Source: Limnohabitans sp.
Lineage (GTDB): Bacteria > Pseudomonadota > Gammaproteobacteria > Burkholderiales > Burkholderiaceae_C
Reading direction: 5' to 3'
Assembly (NCBI GenBank): GCA_009693225.1
Contig: SHXP01000029.1
Location: forward strand, 1-14,313
Length of the DNA: 14,313 nt
Position 1 is the stretch's first letter. Each line of letters starts with the position of its first letter. The translations under genes were made by a program, and so were the position numbers. The notes under the pieces are model-generated. The model was not told the origin of the DNA. It saw only the letters and a program-made list of their open reading frames with translations, and searched no databases. Below are positions 6,737 to 13,852 of this stretch, in pieces.

Positions 6737-6759
6737 AAAATATTAATTTTTGATATTTT
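6737..6759. promoter_or_regulatory. Candidate Lrp-type operator between the Lrp gene and the E1 gene
   Basis: A 23-bp AT-rich dyad centred on 6748 matches in 9 of 11 paired positions, with AAAATAT (6737-6743) opposite ATATTTT (6753-6759). Its length and AT-rich core fit Lrp/AsnC sites. It ends 11 bases from the regulator start codon and 100 bases from the E1 start. Confidence 0.45.
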
Positions 6760-6858
6760 ATGCTTTTTTTATCGGCTTGTCCACGTTTTTTCAACAGCAC
6801 ATTCGGCCTGAGATTCTCTATATTCAAAGCCATTGACCCCCCCGCCTTGGCTTTGAAG

Positions 6859-9465
6859 ATGCTGCAAAAAACCTCTGACATTGACCTGATTGAAACCGCC
6901 GAATGGCGCGAAGCCTTTCAAGGCGTTGTAGCGGTGTACGGCCCCGAGCGGGCGCGCTACCTGCTGGACCAGATGGTGGCACTGGCGCACCACAGCCAGA
7001 TCGACTGGTCGCCCGAACTCGTGACCCCCTATGTCAACACAATTCCTGTGCAGGCGCAGCAGCCTTACACCGGCGATCTGGCCATCGAGGAAAAACTCGC
7101 TTCGCTGATGCGCTGGAACGCGCTGGCCATGGTGGCGCGCGCCAACAGCGCCTACGGCGAACTCGGCGGCCACATCGCCAGCTACGCCAGCGCCGCCGAT
7201 TTGTTCGAGGTCGGCTACAACCATTTTTTCCACGCGCGTGACAACAAACACCAGGGCGACCTAGTGTTTTTCCAGCCGCACAGCGCGCCCGGTGTGTATG
7301 CCCGGGCTTTTCTGGAAGGCCGTTTGAGCGAAGCCGATTTGTCGCATTACCGCCAGGAACTCAAAGCGCCGCGCGAAGGCGCACGCGGCCTCTCCAGCTA
7401 CCCGCATCCCTGGTTGATGCCGGACTTCTGGCAGTTCCCCACCGGCTCCATGGGCATAGGCCCGATCAGCTCGATTTACCACGCGCGCTTCATGCGCTAT
7501 TTGACGCACCGGGGTTTGCTTGATTGCCAGGGCCGCAAAGTCTGGGGCGTGTTCGGCGACGGCGAGATGGACGAACCCGAGAGCATGAGCGCGCTCACGC
7601 TGGCCTCGCGCGAGCGCCTGGACAACCTGGTGTGGGTGGTCAACTGCAATCTGCAACGCCTGGACGGCCCGGTGCGCGGCAACGGCCGCATCATCGACGA
7701 ATTGGAAAAACTGTTTCGCGGCGCCGGCTGGAACGTCATCAAACTCATCTGGGGCAGCGACTGGGACGGCTTGTTTGCGCGCGACATGCACGGCGCATTG
7801 GTCAAGGCATTCGCCAACACGGTGGACGGTCAGATGCAAACCTTTGCCGCCAAGGACGGGCGTTTTAACCGCGAAAGCTTCTTCGGTCAGAACCCCGAAC
7901 TCGCGCAACTCGCGCAAGGCCTGACCGACGAGCAAATCGACCGGCTCAAACGCGGCGGCCACGACCTGGTGAAAATCCATGCCGCTTATGCAGCCGCAGC
8001 AGCCCATACTGGCCAGCCCACGGTGATACTGGCGCACACCAAAAAAGGTTACGGCATGGGCCAGGCCGGCCAGGGCAAGATGACTACGCACAGCCAGAAA
8101 AAACTCGACGAGTCTGCGCTGCTGGCGTTTCGCAACCGTTTTAACCTGCCTTTGTCCGACGAGCAGGCCACGAACCTGGACTTTTTCAAACCGGCGACTG
8201 ATTCGCCCGAAATGCAATACCTGCACGCCAGACGCACGGCGCTGGGCGGCTATCTGCCCAAGCGCGACACTGCGTGTGCCGTGGTGCCGGTACCCGCGCT
8301 CTCCGGTTATGCGGGCTTTGCCTTGCAGGCCGACAACAAGGAAATGTCGACCACCATGGCCTTTGTGCGCATCCTCGGCCAGTTGATGAAAGACCCGCAA
8401 CTCGGGCCGCGCGTGGTGCCCATCGTCGCCGACGAGGCGCGTACCTTCGGCATGGCCAATCTGTTCAAGCAGGTCGGCATTTACTCCAGCGTCGGCCAGC
8501 AGTACGAACCCGAAGACATAGGCTCGGTGCTCAGTTACCGCGAAGCCATGGACGGACAGATTCTGGAAGAAGGCATCAGCGAAGCCGGTGCCATCGCCAG
8601 CTGGACGGCAGCCGCTACCAGCTACAGCGTGCACGGTCTGGCCATGCTGCCCTTCTACATCTATTACTCGATGTTCGGTTTTCAGCGTGTGGGCGACGCC
8701 ATCTGGGCGGCCGCGGATCAACGTGCGCGCGGTTTTTTACTCGGCGCTACCTCAGGCAGAACCACGCTGGGCGGCGAGGGCTTGCAGCACCAGGACGGCA
8801 GCAGTCATCTGGTGGCCGCGACCATTCCGAATTGCAAAGCCTATGACCCGGCCTTCGCCGGCGAAATGGCGGTCATCATCGACCAGGGCATGCGCGAAAT
8901 GCTGGTCGAGCAGCAGGACGTGTTTTATTACGTCACCTTGATGAACGAAAACTATGCACAACCCGATTTGCCCGTAGGCGTGAACGAGCAATTGCTCAAA
9001 GGCTGTTACCGCTTGGCGGCCGCGCCGGACAAGCTCAAGGCCGGTGCGGCGAAAGTCACGCTCATGGGTTCGGGCGCCATATTGGGCGAAGTCATCAAGG
9101 CCGCAGGCTTGCTGGCTGAGCAGGGCATCACCGCTGACATATTTAGCGTGACAAGCTGGAGTGAACTCGCGCGTGACGGTCTGCACTGTGAACAGGATGC
9201 GATAGACGGCATCAAGGCCGCTGTGCCTTTTGTACAGCAACAATTGCAAAGCGGCAGTGGCCCCGTCATCGCCGCCACCGACTATGTGCGTGCGGTGCCT
9301 GAAAGTATCCGCGCTTACCTGCCCGCAGGCCGCCGCTATCTGACGCTGGGCACCGACGGTTTCGGGCGCAGCGACACGCGCCAGGAACTGCGCAGTTTCT
9401 TCAGGGTGGATGCGTCAAACATTGTCAAAGCGGCGCTGCATGCGCTGGGCAAAACCAAAGCTTGA
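6859..9465 (+). CDS. Homodimeric 2-oxoacid dehydrogenase E1 (AceE/MdeB type)
   Basis: The 868-residue enzyme is a thiamine-diphosphate E1 that decarboxylates pyruvate or 2-oxobutyrate and acylates an E2 lipoyl group. The ThDP motif runs from GDGEMDEPES (233-242) to NCNLQRLDGP (262-271). Equivalents of E. coli AceE His106, His142, His407, Glu522, Glu571 and His640 appear as His105, His141, His411, Glu526, Glu575 and His644. One difference stands out: E. coli HEDGHSH is HQDGSSH here (Ser648). I chose ATG 6859 because it gives normal length. The frame is open from 6760, but those 33 residues resemble no AceE N-terminus. No good ribosome site is visible. E2 and E3 genes are absent from the window, so partners must come from elsewhere. 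The divergent Lrp gene favours an MdeB-like 2-oxobutyrate enzyme over the housekeeping AceE, which usually sits with aceF and lpd. Confidence 0.93.
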   Translation: MLQKTSDIDLIETAEWREAFQGVVAVYGPERARYLLDQMVALAHHSQIDWSPELVTPYVNTIPVQAQQPYTGDLAIEEKLASLMRWNALAMVARANSAYGELGGHIASYASAADLFEVGYNHFFHARDNKHQGDLVFFQPHSAPGVYARAFLEGRLSEADLSHYRQELKAPREGARGLSSYPHPWLMPDFWQFPTGSMGIGPISSIYHARFMRYLTHRGLLDCQGRKVWGVFGDGEMDEPESMSALTLASRERLDNLVWVVNCNLQRLDGPVRGNGRIIDELEKLFRGAGWNVIKLIWGSDWDGLFARDMHGALVKAFANTVDGQMQTFAAKDGRFNRESFFGQNPELAQLAQGLTDEQIDRLKRGGHDLVKIHAAYAAAAAHTGQPTVILAHTKKGYGMGQAGQGKMTTHSQKKLDESALLAFRNRFNLPLSDEQATNLDFFKPATDSPEMQYLHARRTALGGYLPKRDTACAVVPVPALSGYAGFALQADNKEMSTTMAFVRILGQLMKDPQLGPRVVPIVADEARTFGMANLFKQVGIYSSVGQQYEPEDIGSVLSYREAMDGQILEEGISEAGAIASWTAAATSYSVHGLAMLPFYIYYSMFGFQRVGDAIWAAADQRARGFLLGATSGRTTLGGEGLQHQDGSSHLVAATIPNCKAYDPAFAGEMAVIIDQGMREMLVEQQDVFYYVTLMNENYAQPDLPVGVNEQLLKGCYRLAAAPDKLKAGAAKVTLMGSGAILGEVIKAAGLLAEQGITADIFSVTSWSELARDGLHCEQDAIDGIKAAVPFVQQQLQSGSGPVIAATDYVRAVPESIRAYLPAGRRYLTLGTDGFGRSDTRQELRSFFRVDASNIVKAALHALGKTKA

Positions 9466-9485
9466 AACAACTTGAAATCAAGACT

Positions 9486-10568
9486 TCAGCTGTTTGCTTT
9501 TTCAAAGCGGTGCATGTAATCGCGTAAACGCTGCACGCTCGCCAAAGACATGGCGTTGTAGATGGACGCGCGCATGCCGCCGGCCGAGCGGTGGCCGCGC
9601 AACTGCACCATGCCTTCTTTTTCCGCGCCTTGTAAAAACGCGGCGTTCAGCGATTCGTCTTTCAAAAAGAAAGTCACGTTCATGCGCGAGCGGTCTTCAC
9701 GCGCGACCCGGTTACTGAACACGGTGCTGTGATCCAGAAAGTCGTACAGCAAATCAGCTTTGGCCTGGTTGTGCACTTGCATGGCCGGCAAACCGCCCTG
9801 CTCCTGAATATGTTTCAACACCAGGCCCATGATGTAAATCGCATAGGTCGGCGGCGTGTTGTACATGGAGCTTTGCTCGTCCTGCAGCTGGTAATTGAAG
9901 GCCGACGGTGTCGCAGCCAGCGCATGACCGAGGAGATCACGCCGCACGATGACCAGGGTCACGCCGGAAGGGCCCATGTTTTTCTGCGCGCCGGCGTAGA
10001 TAAGACCGTAACGGCTGACATCCAGCGGCGCGGACATGATGTTGGACGACATGTCGGCCACCAGTGGCACGCTGCCTGTGTCCGGCGACCAACGGCACTC
10101 CACCCCGCCTATGGTTTCGTTGCTGCACATGTGCACATAAGAGGCATGCGCTGACAACCGCCAATCTGTCTGTGCCGGCATGGACAAAAAACCGCTGTCT
10201 TTGCTGCTGGCCGCTAGCTTGACCTGCCCGTACCTGGACGCTTCTTTCATGGATTTTTTCGACCACACGCCGCTGAGCACATAGTCGGCCTGCCCGGTTC
10301 GGCCGATCAGGTTCATCGGCACGATGGCGTTTTCGGCAATCGCACCGCCTTGCAATAACAACACGGCGTAATTGTCGGGCACGCCCAAGAGACTGCGTAT
10401 CAAGGATCCGGTACCGGCAAGGATTTCAGTGAACTCGGGCCCCCGGTGGCTCATCTCCATGACCGACATGCCGCTGCCCCGCCAGTCGAGCATGTCGGCG
10501 GCGGCCTGCCTGAGCACCGTCTCTGACAGGGTCGCGGGTCCGGAACTGAAATTGATCACACGAGACAT
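9486..10568 (-). CDS. serC: Phosphoserine aminotransferase
   Basis: The 360-residue product is full-length SerC, a cytoplasmic PLP enzyme converting 3-phosphohydroxypyruvate and glutamate to phosphoserine in serine synthesis, and also acting in pyridoxine synthesis. INFSSGPATLSETVLRQA opens the protein, with SVMEMSHRGPEF at 35-46. The PLP lysine is K196 in YAGAQKNMGPSG. HRSAGGMRASIYNAM near the C-terminus binds the phosphate-bearing substrate. The LQGGAIAENAIVPMNL segment (72-87) replaces the QF of many SerC proteins with EN, a form I associate with Burkholderiales. It converges with the E1 gene, with 20 bases between stops and no clear terminator. The gyrA and pheA genes often linked to serC in betaproteobacteria are not here. 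Confidence 0.95.
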   Translation of the reverse strand: MSRVINFSSGPATLSETVLRQAAADMLDWRGSGMSVMEMSHRGPEFTEILAGTGSLIRSLLGVPDNYAVLLLQGGAIAENAIVPMNLIGRTGQADYVLSGVWSKKSMKEASRYGQVKLAASSKDSGFLSMPAQTDWRLSAHASYVHMCSNETIGGVECRWSPDTGSVPLVADMSSNIMSAPLDVSRYGLIYAGAQKNMGPSGVTLVIVRRDLLGHALAATPSAFNYQLQDEQSSMYNTPPTYAIYIMGLVLKHIQEQGGLPAMQVHNQAKADLLYDFLDHSTVFSNRVAREDRSRMNVTFFLKDESLNAAFLQGAEKEGMVQLRGHRSAGGMRASIYNAMSLASVQRLRDYMHRFEKANS

Positions 10569-10582
10569 ATTTATCTACTTTC

Positions 10583-10594
10583 AAAAACGTTTTT
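10583..10594. promoter_or_regulatory. 12-bp palindrome in the serC leader
   Basis: AAAAACGTTTTT is a perfect palindrome ending 15 bases before the serC start on the minus strand, in the 105-bp gap to the divergent lipoprotein gene. It may be a regulator site or a simple A/T-tract coincidence. Confidence 0.25.
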
Positions 10595-10673
10595 AAGTCT
10601 ATGTCAACCAATGCTTATTTTTCTAAAGTCCGGCATAATACAGGCATCCGGGCAACCGAGAATTGCGATCCCT

Positions 10674-11081
10674 ATGCTGCATTTGCGTTATCCATTGGTG
10701 TGTATTCTGACCTGTGTGCTAGGCGCCTGCGCCAGCCAGTCCGGCAAAACCATAGGCAGCCTGGACAACAACAGCGCCGAATACGCCAGCGCAGCTTGTC
10801 AAAACGCCAGACACAACGCCTGGATTCACGAAGAGACCCAAAACGCCAAACTGTGGGCGGGTCCCTCTGCCGTGCTCTTGTTAGGACCGGCAGCCATCTT
10901 TCCCGTGTTCTTAACCAACGTCGGCGTCAACACTGCCGACCATTTACAAGCCAACAATATCGCGGCAAACTGCGGCGGCAAGGTACATCCGCAAGATGAA
11001 GTCAACAAGAGCATCGCTCTGGATGCCACGCTGTCGCTGGCAGTCGGTTCTTTCGCGCCTGTCGCACCGGTCGCCAAATAA
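10674..11081 (+). CDS. Small outer-membrane-type lipoprotein
   Basis: The 135-residue product starts with a lipoprotein signal (MLHLRYPLVCILTCVLGAC) whose lipobox VLGAC puts the acylated cysteine at 19. The residue after it is Ala rather than Asp, which favours outer-membrane sorting. The mature part has a short hydrophobic stretch (about 60-80; GPSAVLLLGPAAIFPVFLTN), then ADHLQANNIAANCGGK with a second Cys at about 102, and a hydrophobic C-terminus. Small lipoproteins of this pattern are common in proteobacteria and mostly uncharacterised; I give no function. The frame is open upstream to an ATG at 10611, but that start would put the lipobox too far in. The ribosome site is weak. It is divergent from serC and convergent with the MerR-type gene, 16 bases away. 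Confidence 0.8.
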   Translation: MLHLRYPLVCILTCVLGACASQSGKTIGSLDNNSAEYASAACQNARHNAWIHEETQNAKLWAGPSAVLLLGPAAIFPVFLTNVGVNTADHLQANNIAANCGGKVHPQDEVNKSIALDATLSLAVGSFAPVAPVAK

Positions 11082-11092
11082 ATCTGCATCAA

Positions 11093-11111
11093 CCGCGCTA
11101 GCGGGCCTTTT
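11093..11111 (+). terminator. Weak intrinsic terminator after the lipoprotein gene
   Basis: A short CCGC-GCTA-GCGG hairpin (11093-11104) is followed by GGCC-type bases and TTTT (11108-11111), 11 bases after the lipoprotein stop. The stem is only 4 bp, so termination would be inefficient. It overlaps the 3' end of the convergent MerR-type gene. Confidence 0.3.
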
Positions 11112-12102
11112 CACTCAAGTCAATGTTTTCATGGGCTGCCACACGCTCGAGCGCCTGTTCAAACATGGCTCTGGCCGAGCCTGAAACCGCCGTTAAATAA
11201 GCGTGCAGGCGGGCATCTTCGCCGCTTTTGCTCAGGCAATCCTGGCTGTAAATTTCAAAGCTGTTGAGCATGCTGATGAGATCTGCAACGTGCCTGGGAC
11301 ATTCGCACAAAACACTGGTGGAAATCTCGGCCATGCGGCGTAAAACAGCATCGCTGTATTTGCGCGGCGGAATCGTGTCCGGGTTGCCGGGCGGGGGCAG
11401 CGCCAGGCTGTTATCAACATAGACAATCGATTGAATGATCTGGCTTAATTCTTCGTCGGACACCGGTTCGCGCCGGCCTATGACACCTGAAGAATGCAAA
11501 TACTGCAATACCGCCACCGTGGCAAAGTGGTAGATGAGCACACAACGGCGGACTCCGCAGCGGCGACGCAATTCATTCAAGTCCTGTTGGATAGAGGCTT
11601 GCACCGAACCCATATGTACCAACAAGACATCCGGCGTCTCAGACATACTGCCCGCCAGGGCTTCTTTCAGGTCAGCGAAGACATTCACCACCTTGAGGGT
11701 GCTCGGGCCGAAGGCGAGCGTGAAGCGTTGAGTTTCAATGCGGCTGGCCATGGAATAACCGACCACCGCCAAACGGATCTGCGCTGGCCTTTGTTCCGTC
11801 TGCCTGCGCCCGGACATCGCTAAACGTTGGTCGTTGAGCATGGCTTGCAAGTCGGACATGGACTGTGTAGCCAGTGTGCTGATGGCGTGGCCCTGCTGGG
11901 TCAGGGTTTTCAGCAGAGTGAGTTTGAGCACATCGTGCTTGCTGTAAAGGCGCTGGCCGCCACCGGATTTGGGTGGCGACACCACGTTGTAGCGGCGCTC
12001 CCACACACGCAGTGTGGCCACAGGTACACCGCATAGGTTTGCAACCGCACCGATGCGGTAAATACCTGCTTCAACAGATGAATTTTCGTCAGCAATATAC
12101 AT
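11098..12102 (-). CDS. MerR-type regulator with atypical Rossmann-like and CECPRH-helical C-terminal half
   Basis: The 334-residue protein has a MerR DNA-binding domain (about 13-85): YRIGAVANLCGVPVATLRVW, ERRY and GGGQRLYSKHDVLKL, the variant seen in LitR/CarH-like proteins. Instead of a short coiled coil it has an alpha/beta segment (about 108-228; IRLAVVGYSMASRIE, DVLLVHMG, RRCVLIYHFA) resembling a receiver or cobalamin-type fold, but without the ExH/DxHxxG cobalamin motif or a clear receiver phosphorylation site. A helical end (about 250-325) holds CECPRHVADLISMLNSFE and ALERVAAHE. Cys266, Cys268 and His271 could bind metal or haem. I start at 12102 because AAAGG lies 6 bases upstream. 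An upstream in-frame start at 12174 would run through the palindrome and promoter. It is divergent from the Rrf2/DUF2236 operon and probably regulates it and itself. Confidence 0.85.
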   Translation of the reverse strand: MYIADENSSVEAGIYRIGAVANLCGVPVATLRVWERRYNVVSPPKSGGGQRLYSKHDVLKLTLLKTLTQQGHAISTLATQSMSDLQAMLNDQRLAMSGRRQTEQRPAQIRLAVVGYSMASRIETQRFTLAFGPSTLKVVNVFADLKEALAGSMSETPDVLLVHMGSVQASIQQDLNELRRRCGVRRCVLIYHFATVAVLQYLHSSGVIGRREPVSDEELSQIIQSIVYVDNSLALPPPGNPDTIPPRKYSDAVLRRMAEISTSVLCECPRHVADLISMLNSFEIYSQDCLSKSGEDARLHAYLTAVSGSARAMFEQALERVAAHENIDLSEKAR

Positions 12103-12113
12103 ATTTAACCTTT

Positions 12114-12132
12114 TTGAACAACTATTGTTCAA
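12114..12132. promoter_or_regulatory. Perfect 8-3-8 palindrome, candidate operator
   Basis: TTGAACAACTATTGTTCAA has perfect 8-bp arms around a CTA spacer. It lies just upstream of the ribosome site of the MerR-type gene and just downstream of its candidate -10, where a bound dimer would block transcription. Either the MerR-type protein or the Rrf2-type protein could be the ligand. Confidence 0.55.
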
Positions 12133-12144
12133 TAATTTTCTCGA

Positions 12145-12174
12145 ATTATGGCCTAAAAACAAGATTTTGACCAA
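12145..12174 (-). promoter_or_regulatory. Candidate promoter for the MerR-type gene
   Basis: On the minus strand TTGGTC (12174-12169) and CATAAT (12150-12145) are 18 bases apart. The start would fall near 12138, placing the 12114-12132 palindrome at about +7 to +25. The -35 shares the palindromic TTGACCAA (12167-12174) with a plus-strand TTGACC, which is followed 20 bases later by TACATT (12193-12198), a MerR-like long spacing facing the Rrf2-type gene. Confidence 0.4.
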
Positions 12175-12266
12175 TTAATTTCAATTCAAGTCTACATTAT
12201 GAACTCGTTAAGCAGTAGTTTAGTCAAGTTTCTTACACGTTTAGAGCTTTTCATCAGGAGAAAGCC

Positions 12267-12791
12267 ATGTTTTCAAGTTTGACCCGCAATACCGTTAACA
12301 CCTTGCTCTGGGTATGCAAAAATCAGGTGCACGGGCCGGTGACCACCGACTCCATCAGCAAACGCCTGGGGCTGTCGATTTCGTATCTTGAATCACTCCT
12401 CTCCAGACTGAAAAAGATGGGCTTTCTGGCGTCTTACCGTGGACCGGGCGGCGGCTATTGCAGCAACGGCAACCCCGACAGTCTGCTGTTGATTAACCTG
12501 TTGCGTGCACTGGATTTCGACAAGGCTGCCAAACCTGTGTCAACCAATGACCCGTCATCTGGAATTGATAAAGAAACTGTTAGCTGGTTGATGCAGGACT
12601 TCCTGGAACAGCGCCTGGTCCGCATGAACTTTGCCGACATTATGGAGATGATTGATGAAGATTCTTGGGGAGCAGAACCTTACAAGTCGTCCAGCACCCT
12701 GGAGCCGCGCAAATTTAAACCGCTCCAAATCCGTAAATTACCTGCCGGGCCTAATTCAGTCTTCAGCCTGGCTGCCAGCATGTCCATCTGA
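12267..12791 (+). CDS. Rrf2-family transcriptional regulator lacking the Fe-S cysteines
   Basis: The 174-residue protein has the Rrf2/IscR winged helix (about 1-70). LSISYLESLLSRLKKMGFLA is the recognition region and SYRGPGGGY (57-64 region) is the signature wing. It probably binds DNA as a dimeric repressor. The three closely spaced cysteines that hold the cluster in IscR and NsrR are missing; the only Cys are at 17 and 65. The long C-terminal extension (about 90-174) has an acidic helix around FADIMEMIDEDSWG and a basic end. AGGAG (12256-12260) lies 6 bases before the ATG, the best ribosome site in this part of the window. The DUF2236 gene follows after 21 bases, likely as one transcript, and the MerR-type gene is divergent. 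Confidence 0.85.
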   Translation: MFSSLTRNTVNTLLWVCKNQVHGPVTTDSISKRLGLSISYLESLLSRLKKMGFLASYRGPGGGYCSNGNPDSLLLINLLRALDFDKAAKPVSTNDPSSGIDKETVSWLMQDFLEQRLVRMNFADIMEMIDEDSWGAEPYKSSSTLEPRKFKPLQIRKLPAGPNSVFSLAASMSI

Positions 12792-12812
12792 GCTGTTCTT
12801 CACCCCCAGTCA

Positions 12813-13787
12813 ATGAAGACTTGCCTGCTATCTGAATCCCCACTGGCGCTGTTCAGCAGTTTGCGAAGCAGAGAATTACCGCCACCGCCCTTACAGGTAC
12901 GTCAATGGATAGGTGGGCGTATCAAAGAGTTGACCGGATCTACAGGTTCGCCCGATGCTTTTGCCCATCCCGCAGGGGACGAAGGTTTGTTCGGTCCGCA
13001 GGCCATGACCTGGCGGGTACACGCGCATTTTGTCGGCATGCTGGTCGGCGGTCTCTCCTCTTTGCTCTTGCAAGCGCTGCACCCGCGGGCACTGGCTGCG
13101 GTCTGGGACCATTCCAACTTCCGCGATAACCTCAAAGGCCGGCTGGGACGCACAGCGTATTTTGTGGCGATCAGCACGTATGGCGGGCGCGACGATGCCC
13201 TGCATGCCATTGAACGGGTCAACCGCATACACGCCAAGGTTCAAGGTCATATGCCCGACGGAACGCCTTATGTCGCCAACGAGCCTGACTTGCTGCGCTG
13301 GGTGCATCTGGGCGAAGTCAGCAGTTTCTTGCGTGGCTACCAGCTCTTTTCGCTGCAAGCCTTGACGGATACACAGGCGGATAACTATGTCCGCGAGATG
13401 GCGCTGACCGGCGAACTGCTGGGCGCCGGCAACCTGCCGCTGACTGTCATTGACTGCGATCAAGGCTTGAATGACTACCGTGACCAACTGGTCTGCAATG
13501 AACGCACCCGCGAGATAGTGCGCGTGATTGAGAACTACCCTGTGGACCTGTGGGACAAAGCTTTCATGCACCTGGTGATCAAAGCCGCGTTCCACACCCT
13601 GCCCGACTGGGCTTTGCATATGCTTGATAAACCGGTGGCATCAGCTCTTGAGAAACAACTGGTGCGTCAGGCGCTCAAGCTGGCAGGTTTGCCGGTACAG
13701 ACAGTGCTGGATGAAGACGGGGTGGCCGCGCAAGCCCGCAGGCGGGTGGCGACAAGGTCAAGCGCCGCTGCCATGCGGACGGCCTGA
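12813..13787 (+). CDS. DUF2236/MpaB/Lcp-family putative haem oxygenase
   Basis: The 324-residue product is of the family that includes latex-clearing protein (Lcp) and fungal MpaB, b-type haem proteins some of which cleave C=C bonds. LLLQALHPRALAAVWDHSNF (85-104) and the GRLGRT motif are typical. R110 and T114 match the spacing of Lcp Arg164 and Thr168, and His140 in VNRIHAKVQG sits where the axial haem ligand His198 lies. WVHLGEVSSFL (163-173) follows. There is no Tat or Sec signal, unlike secreted Lcp, so it is probably cytoplasmic or membrane-associated through its hydrophobic segment at 74-88. The substrate is unknown. The start at 12813 lacks a good ribosome site, suggesting reinitiation after the Rrf2 gene. 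Its regulator neighbours suggest expression is tightly conditional. Confidence 0.82.
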   Translation: MKTCLLSESPLALFSSLRSRELPPPPLQVRQWIGGRIKELTGSTGSPDAFAHPAGDEGLFGPQAMTWRVHAHFVGMLVGGLSSLLLQALHPRALAAVWDHSNFRDNLKGRLGRTAYFVAISTYGGRDDALHAIERVNRIHAKVQGHMPDGTPYVANEPDLLRWVHLGEVSSFLRGYQLFSLQALTDTQADNYVREMALTGELLGAGNLPLTVIDCDQGLNDYRDQLVCNERTREIVRVIENYPVDLWDKAFMHLVIKAAFHTLPDWALHMLDKPVASALEKQLVRQALKLAGLPVQTVLDEDGVAAQARRRVATRSSAAAMRTA

Positions 13788-13852
13788 CAACGGCAGGCCC
13801 TGAGCCCGTCCCTGTGAATACGGCGGCATGTAAGAAGACGTTTTCAGTCCAG

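Noticed and set aside
6760..6858. N-terminal extension of the E1 protein
   Set aside because: These 33 residues do not resemble any AceE N-terminus, would overlap the operator-like dyad region, and the length is normal from 6859.
7261..8721. 486-codon minus-strand open frame inside the E1 gene
   Set aside because: It is fully antisense to a well-conserved enzyme, has no recognisable domain, and its length follows from strong third-position GC bias.
9466..9485. Bidirectional terminator between the E1 gene and serC
   Set aside because: Only a 5-bp CTTGA/TCAAG match is present, without GC pairs or a T-run on the E1 side.
12891..13619. 242-codon minus-strand frame inside the DUF2236 gene
   Set aside because: The plus strand has the conserved family motifs; the reverse frame shows Gln/His/Val-rich shadow composition.
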